The notes: generated by a model not told the origin, from the sequence alone. 64,000 nt of DNA from Dyella sp. M7H15-1 (GCF_004114615.1 NZ_CP035300.1:558001-622000); one strand, 5' to 3'; numbered from the stretch's first letter, positions 8,167 to 16,827 are shown. Translations and numbers: made by a program.

Positions 8167-10119
8167 CTAGGAGAGGAGGTGCAAGTCCTCGACTCGCCCG
8201 TCAAGGGGAAGAGTTAGCCAAAGGCAAGGCAGTATGTGCAGCAAAGACACCGCTGGGTGGTGGACATTGATCTGGAGAAGTTCTTTGATCGGGTCAACCA
8301 CGACATGTTGATGTCGCGGGTGGCCCGGCATGTGGAAGACGAACGGGTGCTCAAGCTGATTCGTCGTTACCTGGAAGCGGGGCTGATGCGTGATGGGATG
8401 ATCGGAGCGCGAGAGACCGGTACACCGCAAGGTGGTCCGCTGACGCCTCGAACAATGTTGCATACTTTTCATTCCGTCGCCCGAATCATTCGAATCCTCG
8501 CTGGTGAGCGCTCCCGGCTGCGGATCAACCCTGAACACAACGACGATGTCGTCCTTGTGGATTTCGACGCGCTTGACCAGGCCCAATACGATCCTGCGCT
8601 TCGTTTCCAGGTCAAGCGTGCCAAGTTTCTTGCTAAGGGCACCTGCAAATTCCTCAAGCCGATTGATGACCAGAAATAGTTCGCGTTGTACGGCCCCTTG
8701 TTGCCTTGACTCAAGGATCTGCTGGTCAATCTGCTCAAGCCGGCCCTTCAGTTGCTGCATCTTCGGCTCAAAGTCGGTCTTATCAATGATCCCATCTGCA
8801 TAGCTATCGATCAGCCTGGACTTGCCTTTTTCCAGTTGCAACCGCTGCTTTTCAAGGCTGCTCGTATCGAAGCTATTTCTTTCATTGCGCTCCATCATAT
8901 CCAGTCGACGCTGATATTCGTTCTTCAATCGCTCCGGATGTCTAAGTAATTCCACTACCTGCTGCCATACCAGATCATCGAGTTTGTCCGTTCGAACCTG
9001 CAGATTGTCACAGATGCGTTGACCGCCGAAACGATAGGCGTCGGTTCCAACACAGCGATAATAGGCATAGTCTCGCGGATGGCTCTTGGACGCGGCCTTG
9101 CTCACCTTTTTCGCATAGTAAGCGTAGTGACATTGACCGCAGACTGTCAGTCCTTGCAGCAGACGCAGCGGCGCACTCTCGCGCCTCTGGCGTGCCAGCT
9201 TGCGGTTCTCGACGAGTTGTTCTTGCGCCGATTCAAACAGCGCCGCGCTGATGATGGCTGGCACCGGAATCTCGATCCAGTCTTGTGGGTCGGTACGTGT
9301 TGTTGAATGCGGTTTTTTTGGCACGTCAGCACTATGACGCTGGGCACGCACGCGCACCTGCAGGTGATCGCACGACTTCGTCTTGCCGAACGCAGCCCGC
9401 CCCATGTACGCGGGATTGCGCAATATGCCCCACACCACGCTTCGATCCCAATAGGGTTTGCCTGACGCCGTCACAGTACCCGACTCGGTGAGGCGGCGTA
9501 CCACGTCCCCTATGCTCAAGCGGTCCATTCCCACCCACTGGAAAATTGCCCGGACCGTCGCTGCTTGGGGTAGCTCGATCACGTACCGGGCCGGCGTTCC
9601 ATCGAGCTGCCGGCGAATGTAACGGTAGCCGTAGGGTGCCCCGGACAGGACATTGACGCTGCCACGTTTTGCGCCGTGAAGCTTGCCACGGCGGTGACGT
9701 TCGGTGATCTTCGCCCGCTCGTATTCCGCGATCATGCCCTGCATCTGCAGTAGCAGTGATTCTTCCGGTGACGCACCGATGGCGTGATTGAGGAACACGA
9801 CCTGCATGCCACAAGCTGTGAACTCTTCCATCAGCAATGCCTGGTGCGCATATTTGCGCGCCAGCCGGTCCGGTGACAGGATGTAGAGCTGGTCGATCGT
9901 GCTGAGCGCAGCACAGTCCCTGAGTCGCTCTAGCTGTGGCCTGATGAGCGTCGCACCACTCACGCCAGCGTCAACGAAACACATGTCATCGGCGATCTGC
10001 GCGCCATCAGCTGAAATACGCTCCTTCAGTGCAGCCAGCTGGCTTTCAATGGTGCCGCGTTTGTTTTGCTGCTCGGAGGATACCCGCGCATAGAGCGCGA
10101 CCATCGTATCTTTGCTCAT
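8167..10119 (-). CDS. large serine recombinase (resolvase/invertase family)
   Basis: 650 residues. The N-terminal catalytic domain (1-150) begins MSKDTMVALYARVSSEQQ, with the nucleophilic serine in ARVSSEQQ and the conserved DRLARK (IYILSPDRLARKYAHQ) near 85. The recombinase domain covers about 165-270. A zinc ribbon (CGQCHYAYY...YYRC...C) lies near 325-375, followed by a coiled-coil segment near 395-460. It should integrate and excise DNA at short att sites. Residues from about 558 are read from the antisense strand of the disrupted RT gene, because no stop occurs before the element's left end. The native C-terminus must therefore differ in the circular form. The start overlaps the upstream small gene by 4 bases (ATGA). 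Confidence 0.88.
   Translation of the reverse strand: MSKDTMVALYARVSSEQQNKRGTIESQLAALKERISADGAQIADDMCFVDAGVSGATLIRPQLERLRDCAALSTIDQLYILSPDRLARKYAHQALLMEEFTACGMQVVFLNHAIGASPEESLLLQMQGMIAEYERAKITERHRRGKLHGAKRGSVNVLSGAPYGYRYIRRQLDGTPARYVIELPQAATVRAIFQWVGMDRLSIGDVVRRLTESGTVTASGKPYWDRSVVWGILRNPAYMGRAAFGKTKSCDHLQVRVRAQRHSADVPKKPHSTTRTDPQDWIEIPVPAIISAALFESAQEQLVENRKLARQRRESAPLRLLQGLTVCGQCHYAYYAKKVSKAASKSHPRDYAYYRCVGTDAYRFGGQRICDNLQVRTDKLDDLVWQQVVELLRHPERLKNEYQRRLDMMERNERNSFDTSSLEKQRLQLEKGKSRLIDSYADGIIDKTDFEPKMQQLKGRLEQIDQQILESRQQGAVQRELFLVINRLEEFAGALSKKLGTLDLETKRRIVLGLVKRVEIHKDDIVVVFRVDPQPGALTSEDSNDSGDGMKSMQHCSRRQRTTLRCTGLSRSDHPITHQPRFQVTTNQLEHPFVFHMPGHPRHQHVVVDPIKELLQINVHHPAVSLLHILPCLWLTLPLDGRVEDLHLLS
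8221..8448 (+). pseudogene. ltrA: group II intron reverse transcriptase, 5' fragment
   Basis: The frame encodes KARQYVQQRHRWVVDIDLEK, then FFDRVNHDMLM and GTPQGGPLTP, that is RT motifs 1-4 of group II intron proteins (the D of DIDLEKFF is a catalytic metal ligand). An upstream stop and loss of the first 80-100 residues show a 5' deletion. The frame is cut after GGPLTP by the recombinase element; it resumes at 10451. Confidence 0.85.
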
Positions 10120-10450
10120 CGTCTACCTCGCTTGGTGGTCGCTTGCCTGGTCACTGCAGACGGCTTCGCGGACGGCTTTGCCGTGGACCGTGCTTCGATG
10201 GGATTGATTTGCTCGTACGCCTTTTGCAGCTGTTCCTGGGCGTGGCGGTTCGGCTCGAAGGCCAGATGTACCCGCCATTGTTTACGTCCTCGGCGCATCA
10301 CCGCACCTTCCTGTCAGTGGGAGTGACCGTCTCAAGGACGAGGTCCACATCAACCTTGGAGCAGCTTCTGGACCACGGCGCCAAACACCCCCTTGAAATG
10401 CGCAGGCCCCATTTTAAGCGACAGTTTGCTCTGTTGTTGGTGGCGTTATA
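8449..10450 (-). mobile_element. ~2.0-kb serine-recombinase element inserted in the RT gene
   Basis: The RT coding sequence stops after GGPLTP near 8447 and resumes as SPLLSNIYLHPLD at 10451, so everything between is an insertion. It contains only a large serine recombinase and a 61-residue gene, both on the minus strand. Joining the flanks across a shared dinucleotide cc restores an in-frame GGPLTPLLSNIYL, so the insertion was apparently precise. No long terminal repeats are seen, as expected for serine integrases. Exact ends are uncertain by a few bases. Confidence 0.75.
10116..10301 (-). CDS. small basic protein upstream of the serine recombinase
   Basis: 61 residues, starting MMRRGRKQWRVHLAFEPNRH and ending in a Lys/Arg-rich tail. 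A good ribosome-binding site (AGGAAGG) lies about 7 bases before the ATG at 10301, and the stop overlaps the recombinase start (ATGA), so the two are translationally coupled. I recall similar small W-x-V-x-L-A-F-E-P-N-R proteins before recombinases in other proteobacterial elements, but no function is known to me. An accessory or directionality role is a guess. Confidence 0.6.
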   Translation of the reverse strand: MMRRGRKQWRVHLAFEPNRHAQEQLQKAYEQINPIEARSTAKPSAKPSAVTRQATTKRGRR

Positions 10451-11071
10451 AGCCCGTTGCTGTCCAACATCTACCTGCATCCACTGGACGTCAGGATGCG
10501 CGAACGAGGGTATCGGATGGTTCGCTATGCCGATGACTTCGTGGTGCTATGCCGGACGCAAGAGGAAGCCCAAGCGGCGCTTGCCGAGGTCAGGCACTGG
10601 GTGGAGGCGGCGCAGTTGAGCCTGCATCCGGACAAGACACGGATCGCGAACTTGAGCCAACAAGAAGGTCACTTTGACTTTCTCGGATATCGTTTCTATC
10701 TGGCCGAGGATGGCCGTCTGAAACGAACGATCAAGCCGAAGAAGCGAAAAGCTTTGTATAAGAAATTAGCGCAACTGACCCCGCGCAAAGCGGGGCGGTC
10801 GCTGACGGCCTTGATCGAGGACATCAACCCCTGGCTCCGAGGTGTGTTCGGTTACTTCAAGCATGCCGACGAGCGCGTGTTGGCCAATCGGGATGCCCAC
10901 ATTCGTTATCGGCTTCGACGCATCCTGGCGTATCGGATCGGTTGGCGTGGAAGCGCCAAGCATCTGCGCGCCCACCAGCGCTGGCGCAGCAACTACTTTG
11001 CGGCTTGCGGGCTGTTCTCTTCAATCACCGCTCGGCAAGCCATCCTCCACTCCCATCGAGGACACATCTGA
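10451..11071 (+). pseudogene. ltrA: group II intron reverse transcriptase/maturase, 3' fragment
   Basis: The frame begins with SPLLSNIYLHPLD, directly continuing the 5' fragment. It contains the catalytic box MVRYADDFVVLC (YADD), RT motifs 6-7 (LSLHPDKTRI, FDFLGYRF) and the group II maturase domain (INPWLRGVFGYFKHAD near residue 120, then YRLRRILAYR). This completes all catalytic parts missing from the 5' piece. No start codon or ribosome-binding site serves it, so it is not expressed as a functional enzyme. Confidence 0.88.
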
Positions 11072-11074
11072 CTG

Positions 11075-11109
11075 GAGAGCCGTATGCGGGAGATCCGCCA
11101 GTACGGTTC
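11075..11109 (+). ncRNA. group II intron domain V
   Basis: The segment gagccgtatgcggg..., closing with ccgccagtacggttc, folds into the conserved 34-nt domain V hairpin (catalytic AGC-type base, two-helix stem with bulge, GAGA-like tetraloop). It lies immediately after the RT stop codon, the canonical position. Confidence 0.85.
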
Positions 11110-11173
11110 GGAGGGCGGGGAGGTGAGATCCTTCCCGACCCCTATCAGTGTCTTCGATGCGCCAAAGGCGCTG

Positions 11174-11197
11174 GATCCCAGCTTTCGCTGGGATGAC
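11174..11197. repeat. REP-like palindrome (tcccagc-tttc-gctggga)
   Basis: A short hairpin-forming repeat, ggatcccagctttcgctggg, just behind the intron. Near-identical sequence recurs at 51830-51856, and a related one at 14413-14444, so this is a dispersed intergenic repeat of the genome. Apart from it, the stretch 11150-11383 shows no gene. Confidence 0.6.
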
Positions 11198-11383
11198 AAG
11201 GCTTTTAGTTATTTTCGTAAGACTGGCAGAAACTTTCCCTGGACAGCCATCATCGCGAGTGCCGCGCTCTGCGTGACTGTTGGGCTAGTGCAGCGTAATC
11301 CAACATTGCCAGTACTCGATTGGCGCCATCGGCACATATATTCATACCGGCATATGCATGGCGATGTTGGGGTTCGCGTGCGC

Positions 11384-12106
11384 TCACCCCAACCTACGCA
11401 GATCCCGCCGTTCCGGACTGACGCGCAGCACCGATCCCTGTTCGTACCAGTCACCCAGGACAATGCGTTCGGCCGTATGGCCGTCCAGATCGAAGTGGTG
11501 AATGGCCGGGCGATGCGTATGTCCGTGGATAAGGTGCCTGACACCGTTTGCGCGCATGGCATCGGCCACGGCCACGGCGTTCACGTCCATGATGGTCTCG
11601 TGCGTGCTGCCGGTATGCGCGCGGCTGTCCTGACGTGCCTTTGCCGCAAAGGCGCGGCGCGCATCCAGCGGCATCGCCAGGATCTGCGCCTTCCATTCCG
11701 GCGTGCGCACGTTGCGACGCACTGCCTGATAAGCGACGTCGTCGGTGCACAAGACATCGCCATGCATCAGCAGGGTCGGGGTGTCGTAGAGATCGTGCAC
11801 GGCGCCATCTTCGAGCAGGGTGAAACCGGCGCGTTCGGCAAACGCCTCGCCAAGCAGGAAGTCGCGGTTGCCAACCATGAAGTACACCGGGACACTGGCA
11901 CCGCGCACGGCGCGTGTGGCGCGGGCGATGCGTGCCAGCAAGACAGCATCGTCGTCATCGCCGATCCAGGCCTCGACCAGATCGCCGAGGATATATAGCG
12001 CATCGGCGTGGCGGACTTCGTCACTGGCGAGGTAGTGCTCGAATAGCGAAGTGATGTGCGGGCGGTTGTCGTCGAGATGCAGGTCGGCGATGAACAGCGT
12101 GCTCAT
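11384..12106 (-). CDS. lpxH: UDP-2,3-diacylglucosamine diphosphatase
   Basis: 240 residues, as in E. coli LpxH. Metallophosphoesterase motifs appear in order: FIADLHLDD (D-x-H) at the start, YILGDLVEAWIGDD near 40, MVGNRDFLL near 78, MHGDV near 114 and HLIHGHTHRPAIH near 195. It hydrolyses UDP-2,3-diacylglucosamine to lipid X in lipid A synthesis at the inner face of the inner membrane. Its ATG overlaps the stop of the upstream cyclophilin gene by 4 bases, so the two form an operon. Confidence 0.95.
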   Translation of the reverse strand: MSTLFIADLHLDDNRPHITSLFEHYLASDEVRHADALYILGDLVEAWIGDDDDAVLLARIARATRAVRGASVPVYFMVGNRDFLLGEAFAERAGFTLLEDGAVHDLYDTPTLLMHGDVLCTDDVAYQAVRRNVRTPEWKAQILAMPLDARRAFAAKARQDSRAHTGSTHETIMDVNAVAVADAMRANGVRHLIHGHTHRPAIHHFDLDGHTAERIVLGDWYEQGSVLRVSPERRDLRRLG

Positions 12107-12777
12107 GGAGACTTGGTCGACGTGCTGCCGGATGCCGATGTCGTCGAGCTGGATGCAGCAGGCGTCGCTTCGCCGACCACGTTGACGCTTTCAATGATTA
12201 CCGGAGGATTGGGTACGTCGGCGGCAAACGGGCCCTGGCCGCGCGTGGGCAGGTTGGCGATCTTGTCGACCACATCCATGCCCTTCACGACCTTGCCGAA
12301 CACGGCGTAGCCCCAGGTGAGACCGCTCTGGTTGCCGACATAGTCAAGGCGGCGATCGTCAACGAGGTTGATGAAGAACTGCGATGTACCGGAATTCGGA
12401 TCCGCGCCGCGTGCCACCGCTACGGTGCCACGCTGGTTGGAAAGACCATTGTCGGCTTCGCTTTGCACGGGCGAATGCGTGCGTCGCGGTTGCAGTTCCT
12501 TGGTGTAAAGGCCGCCCTGGATGAGGTAGCCGGGGATCACGCGATGGAAAACCGTGCCTGCGTAGAAACCTTCGTGCACGTAACGCAGGAAATTGGCGAC
12601 GCTCTTAGGTGATTTGTCGCCGAGCAGTTGCAGCGTGATATCGCCTTGTGAGGTATGCAACACAACGCTCGGGCTAGCTGCCGCCGGCGGCGCGGCAGTG
12701 GCTGCCGGCTTGGCGGTCTGCGCCATGGCAAGCGGGGTGGCGAGCAGAAAGAATGCGGTCAGCAGGTGCTTGGACAT
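12103..12777 (-). CDS. periplasmic cyclophilin-type peptidyl-prolyl isomerase
   Basis: About 224 residues from the ATG at 12777, chosen because it gives a clean signal peptide (MSKHLLTAFFLLATPLAMAQ). An Ala/Pro linker precedes the cyclophilin domain (about 40-200) with FHRVIPGYLIQGG, GTVAVARGADPNSGTSQFFI and WGYAVFGKVVKGMDVVDKI. A Ser/Thr-rich tail ends the protein. It catalyses proline cis-trans isomerisation during folding of exported proteins, like E. coli PpiA, and is translationally coupled to lpxH. Confidence 0.92.
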   Translation of the reverse strand: MSKHLLTAFFLLATPLAMAQTAKPAATAAPPAAASPSVVLHTSQGDITLQLLGDKSPKSVANFLRYVHEGFYAGTVFHRVIPGYLIQGGLYTKELQPRRTHSPVQSEADNGLSNQRGTVAVARGADPNSGTSQFFINLVDDRRLDYVGNQSGLTWGYAVFGKVVKGMDVVDKIANLPTRGQGPFAADVPNPPVIIESVNVVGEATPAASSSTTSASGSTSTKSP

Positions 12778-12865
12778 GATGATCGGGTGGCGGCGCATAG
12801 ACATCCGCTCATGATACGCGGCTGAAGGTAGCTATGGCTCACATGGGCTGAACATGGATGTAGTG

Positions 12866-14386
12866 CTACTCCGCCGCGGACAGCGCCAGCGTCAAACCCA
12901 GCTCCGACATCGGCGTGACTTCCTGCTCCAGATCGGCCTGGCTGAGCGGATGCTGGTCCAGCCATCCGGTCGGCAGTAACAGGTGGAGTCGCTGGCTGGT
13001 GGCGGACAGGTGCAAGGGCGGCAGCGATTCTGCGCGGCGTGAGCGACGGAACAGTACGGCTAGGCGCAGCACGGCAGTGATCTGCTTGGCGAGCTGGCGA
13101 TGACGCTGCGGTAGGGCGGAGAAGATGGGTTTGTCTGGCTTGCGGCGATGCGCCTGCACGATGGCGGCCAACAGATGCTGCTCTTCCCGCGAGAAACCGG
13201 CCAGGTCGGCGTTGCGCAAAATATAGGCGCCGTGATGGTGGTATTGACTATGTGCGATGGCCAGGCCGATTTCATGGACACGCGATGCCCAGGACAGCCA
13301 CTCGCGCGCTTCAGCGTCGAGCTTCCAGGTCGGAGCAATTTGGTCGAACAGCATCAGCGCGGTGGACTCCACCCGCCGCGCCTGGGTGCGATCAACGCCA
13401 TAGCGGTTGGCCAGGGCGTCGATGCTGGCAGTGCGCGGATCGCTGCCGCCGGCGCGGCCGATCAGGTCCCATAGCAAGCCTTCGCGCATCGAGCTTTCGC
13501 ACACCTGCAGGCGCTGGATGCCCAGTGCGGCGAAGGCGGCTTCAAAGATCACCACGGCGCCGGCAAACACAGGCGCCCGTTCCTCGGCCAGCCCGGGCAG
13601 CTTGAGCGTACTGATCTGGCCCTGATCAAGCATGGCGTCGCGCAGCACGGCAACCGATGCTGGCGTTACGCCATGGTCAGACAACTTCATGGCCTGCAAG
13701 GCGGTGCCGATGGCCTTGGCGCTGCCTGAGGAGCCGTAGGCATCCGTCCAGCCGGCTTCCAGGTATTCCTCGGAGAACTGCTGTAGCAGCACGCCGATTT
13801 CGTCGCGGGCGCGTTGCCAGCGCTTGCGTGTGAGCTTGCCGCCGGGGAAGAAGCGTTGGGTGGAGGCAATGCAGCCGATCTGGACGCTTTCCGTATGCAT
13901 CGGCGCAAGACCCCGGCCGATGATGAATTCGGTACTGCCGCCGCCGATGTCAATGACCAGGCGCGGTTCGCGCGAGGCGGATAGGTCGTGCGCCACGCCA
14001 AGAAAGATCAGGCGGCCCTCCTCGCGGCCGGAGACCACCTCTACCGGATGCCCCAGCGCAGCTTCCGCGGCAGTGAGAAATGCCTGCGGTGAAGCAAGTC
14101 GTCGCACCGTGTTGGTGGCCACCGCGCGTATGCGCATGGTGGAAATGCCGGCGATGCGCTGGCCGAACTTGGCTAGGCAGTTCAGCGCGCGTGCACGATG
14201 CTCGGCCTCCAGGGTGCCGTCGGCGCGCAGACCGGCGGCCATGCGCACAGTCTCGCGCAAGCGATCGATCACGCGCGGTTCGCCGTGCTCCATGCGTGCA
14301 ACGACCATATGAAAACTGTTTGAACCGATATCGACGGCAGCCATCAGCTCGCCATCCTTGATCTGCATCGGGTCGCCGAGGTTCAC
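12866..14386 (-). CDS. ppx: exopolyphosphatase (Ppx/GppA family)
   Basis: 506 residues from a GTG at 14386, supported by an AGGAG site six bases upstream. The sugar-kinase/Hsp70-type ATPase fold shows AAVDIGSNSFHMVVAR near 15, AVATNTVRRL near 88 and LVIDIGGGSTEFIIGRG near 142. The C-terminal half (320-506) is the HD-like domain with WASRVHEIGLAIAHSQYHHHGAYI. It releases phosphate from polyphosphate chain ends and may also hydrolyse pppGpp. It follows ppk on the same strand, the classical polyphosphate operon. Confidence 0.94.
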   Translation of the reverse strand: MNLGDPMQIKDGELMAAVDIGSNSFHMVVARMEHGEPRVIDRLRETVRMAAGLRADGTLEAEHRARALNCLAKFGQRIAGISTMRIRAVATNTVRRLASPQAFLTAAEAALGHPVEVVSGREEGRLIFLGVAHDLSASREPRLVIDIGGGSTEFIIGRGLAPMHTESVQIGCIASTQRFFPGGKLTRKRWQRARDEIGVLLQQFSEEYLEAGWTDAYGSSGSAKAIGTALQAMKLSDHGVTPASVAVLRDAMLDQGQISTLKLPGLAEERAPVFAGAVVIFEAAFAALGIQRLQVCESSMREGLLWDLIGRAGGSDPRTASIDALANRYGVDRTQARRVESTALMLFDQIAPTWKLDAEAREWLSWASRVHEIGLAIAHSQYHHHGAYILRNADLAGFSREEQHLLAAIVQAHRRKPDKPIFSALPQRHRQLAKQITAVLRLAVLFRRSRRAESLPPLHLSATSQRLHLLLPTGWLDQHPLSQADLEQEVTPMSELGLTLALSAAE

Positions 14387-14412
14387 GCAAGGCTCCTGGT
14401 CAGTGTGTCATC

Positions 14413-14444
14413 GCCGTCATCCTAGTGCAGGCTGGGATGACGGC
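14413..14444. repeat. REP-like inverted repeat between ppk and ppx
   Basis: gccgtcatcc (14413-14422) is repeated inverted as ggatgacggc (14435-14444). The core gtcatcc...ggatgac is shared with the repeats at 11174 and 51798. It lies upstream of ppx in the transcript and could act as a processing or attenuation stem. Confidence 0.5.
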
Positions 14445-14510
14445 TTGGAGGGGGAGGATAACTCAGGTAACAGCGATAATTTTCGCACGTATGCACCGGT
14501 CATCAACCAG

Positions 14511-16649
14511 CTAGTTACCAGCCGATTTGGCAAGGCTGTTGCCGCACAGGTATGTCAGCAACGTCTGCTGCGCCGAATGCGGCGGATACTCGCCGGGTGT
14601 GGCGCGTGTGTAATGTCCATCGCTGTCCAGCAGCCACGCCTGCGTGTTGTCGGCCAGGTAATTGGCCAGCGTTTCGTCATAGACGCGCCGCGCCAGCGCC
14701 GGATCGAGAATGGGGAAAGCTACTTCGATGCGGCGCATTAGGTTGCGTTCCATCCAGTCGGCGCTGGCGCAATACACGTCCGGCTCGCCGTTGTTTTCGA
14801 ACCAGTACACGCGACTGTGCTCCAGGAAACGTCCGACGATGGAGCGCACGCGGATGCGTTCGGACACCCCCGGAATGCCCGGACGCAACGTACAGGCGCC
14901 ACGCACGATCAGGTCGATGTCCACTCCCGCCTGCGCCGCGGCATACAACGCCTCGATCACATGCGTTTCGTTCAGAGCATTGAGTTTTGCCACGATGCGT
15001 GCCGGTTTGCCGCTGCGAGCATGGACCGCTTCGCGCTCGATCTTTTCGACGACGCTTTTGTACAGCGTGAATGGTGAATGCAGTAGCTGCTTGAGGCTGA
15101 TCGACGGGCCAAGGCCAGACAGTTGCTGGAAGACCTTGTGCAGGTCTTCGCCCATCTCGGGGTTGGCCGTCATCAGGCCGATATCGGTATAGAGGCGGCT
15201 GTTGCTTTGGTGGTAATTGCCGGTCGACAGATGCACGTAGCGGCGTAGGTGGCCATGCTCGCGCCGCACGATCAGCATCATCTTGGCATGGGTCTTGAAA
15301 CCCACCACGCCGTAGACCACCTGCACGCCGGCCTCCTGCAAGCGCTCGGCGAGACGGATGTTAGCTTCTTCGTCGAAGCGTGCCCGCAATTCGATCACCA
15401 CGGTGACGTCCTTGCCATTGCGGGCGGCTTCCACCAGCAGATCGACCAGCGGGGTGTCCTTACCGGCGCGATAAAGCGTCTGCTTGATCGCCAATACATC
15501 CGGATCCTGCACGGCTTCGCGTAGCAGATCCACCACGGCGCTGAACGATTCATAGGGATGGTGCAGCAGGATGTCGTGCTGGCTGAGCGTGTCGAACATC
15601 TTTTTCTTGCCCGTGCCGAACGCGCCCGGCATGGCCGGTGTGAAGTGCGGGAATTTCAGGTCGGGGCGATCAATTTCGTCGTAAACAAGCCCCAGACGGA
15701 TGATGTTGACCGGACCGTTGCAACGATAGACGTCGGTGTCTTCCAACTCGAAGTTGTCAATCAGCATTGACACGATCGATGGCGGGCAATCCGTGTCGAT
15801 TTCCAGGCGCACCGGGCGGGCGTAGCCGCGGCCGATCAGTTCTTCGGTGAGTGCGCGCGCCAGGTTGTCGACTTCTTCTTCAACGATCAGCTCGCTGTTG
15901 CGGGTGACGCGGAATTGATACGCACCGGCGACTTTGAAGCCAGGGAACATCATGTCGACGAATGCCTGCAACAGCTCGGCCAGGAACACGAAATGATCGC
16001 CCGTGCCGCTGACTTCATGGGGAATGCGGATGATGCGCGGCAGCGAACGTGGTGCGCGCACCAGCGCCATATGGCCTTCGTGACCGAACGCATCGCGGCC
16101 TTGCAGCACCACCGCGATGTTGAGCGTCTTGTTGAGGATACGCGGAAACGGATGCGCCGGGTCGAGGCCGAGTGGCGACAGCACCGGCAACACCTCGTTC
16201 TCGAAATAACCTTGCAGCCAGCGGCGCTGGCGTGCGGTCCACTGCTTGCGCGTGACGAAGTGAATGTTGTCTGCGGCCAGAGCAGGGCCCAGCTCATCTT
16301 GCCAAGTGGTGTATTGCGCGCCGACCAGGTCGAGCACGCGCTCACGGATATGCATGAGCAATTCGCCCGAGCTGATGCCATCCGGACCGGGTGCGGCCGA
16401 GCCAAACGCGTGGCGTTGCTTGAGCATCGCCACGCGGACCTCGAAAAACTCATCGAGATTGCTGGCGACAATGCTCAGGTAGCGCAGGCGTTCCAGCAGC
16501 GATATGTCCGGATCGCGGGCTTGGGCGAGGACGCGGAAGTTGAACTCAAGCGCACTCAATTCGCGGTTGAGGAACAGCTCAGGCTGGGGCGTTTCGTGGA
16601 CGACAGGTTGAATGGCTTGGCGACGCGGCATCCATCTATTCTCACTCAT
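14511..16649 (-). CDS. ppk: polyphosphate kinase 1
   Basis: 712 residues, the normal Ppk1 length. The N domain starts with LFLNRELSALEFNFRVL and NLDEFFEVRVAMLK. The head domain has PYESFSAVVDLLREAVQDPDVLAIKQTLYR. The catalytic core carries GFKTHAKMMLIVRREHGHLR and YVHLSTGNYHQSNSRLYTDIG, the first histidine being the autophosphorylated residue. It ends in VRSIVGRFLEHSRVYWFEN and DWMERNLMRRIEVAFPI. It makes polyphosphate from ATP at the membrane in stress and stationary-phase physiology, and is first gene of the ppk-ppx unit. Confidence 0.96.
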   Translation of the reverse strand: MSENRWMPRRQAIQPVVHETPQPELFLNRELSALEFNFRVLAQARDPDISLLERLRYLSIVASNLDEFFEVRVAMLKQRHAFGSAAPGPDGISSGELLMHIRERVLDLVGAQYTTWQDELGPALAADNIHFVTRKQWTARQRRWLQGYFENEVLPVLSPLGLDPAHPFPRILNKTLNIAVVLQGRDAFGHEGHMALVRAPRSLPRIIRIPHEVSGTGDHFVFLAELLQAFVDMMFPGFKVAGAYQFRVTRNSELIVEEEVDNLARALTEELIGRGYARPVRLEIDTDCPPSIVSMLIDNFELEDTDVYRCNGPVNIIRLGLVYDEIDRPDLKFPHFTPAMPGAFGTGKKKMFDTLSQHDILLHHPYESFSAVVDLLREAVQDPDVLAIKQTLYRAGKDTPLVDLLVEAARNGKDVTVVIELRARFDEEANIRLAERLQEAGVQVVYGVVGFKTHAKMMLIVRREHGHLRRYVHLSTGNYHQSNSRLYTDIGLMTANPEMGEDLHKVFQQLSGLGPSISLKQLLHSPFTLYKSVVEKIEREAVHARSGKPARIVAKLNALNETHVIEALYAAAQAGVDIDLIVRGACTLRPGIPGVSERIRVRSIVGRFLEHSRVYWFENNGEPDVYCASADWMERNLMRRIEVAFPILDPALARRVYDETLANYLADNTQAWLLDSDGHYTRATPGEYPPHSAQQTLLTYLCGNSLAKSAGN

Positions 16650-16764
16650 GCGCGTCGCTACGCCTATGGATGTGCAAGAAATCGTTCAACGTTTTGTAAT
16701 GAAAGCAAGGTCTGAGGAGAATGGCACTTACTTAAGCTGCAACTCGCTGATCTTACAGGTAAGA

Positions 16765-16827
16765 AGGGCTGGCTCGAGTGATAAGATGGTGTCATCAGAC
16801 ATCCCACCATCACTCGAAACCAGCCCT
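16765..16827. repeat. imperfect inverted repeat upstream of ppk
   Basis: agggctggctcgagtgat (from 16765) returns inverted as atcactcgaaaccagccct (to 16826), with atggtg/caccat nearer the centre. It lies in the 256-bp gap between ppk and the peroxidase gene, which otherwise holds no gene. The ends resemble those of a small insertion-sequence remnant, but I cannot name one. Confidence 0.4.

Larger units (their letters stand above)
8144..11148 (+). mobile_element. degraded group II intron, interrupted by a serine-recombinase element
   Basis: The left end starts with a gtgcgccc...gggcgcac hairpin (8144-8163) and gaagagttagcc, as in the first domain of bacterial group II introns. The right end holds a typical domain V (11075-11109) and a domain VI-like segment before ccctat near 11148. 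Between them are two halves of the intron reverse transcriptase. Most of domain I and the RT N-terminus are missing: intron 5' sequence jumps to RT codons within about 80 bp. Insertion directly after a terminator is the target preference known for class C group II introns. It cannot be autonomous now. The exact 3' end is inferred. Confidence 0.8.

Noticed and set aside
15915-16715. 266-codon plus-strand open frame
   Set aside because: Antisense to ppk, which is full length and unmistakable.
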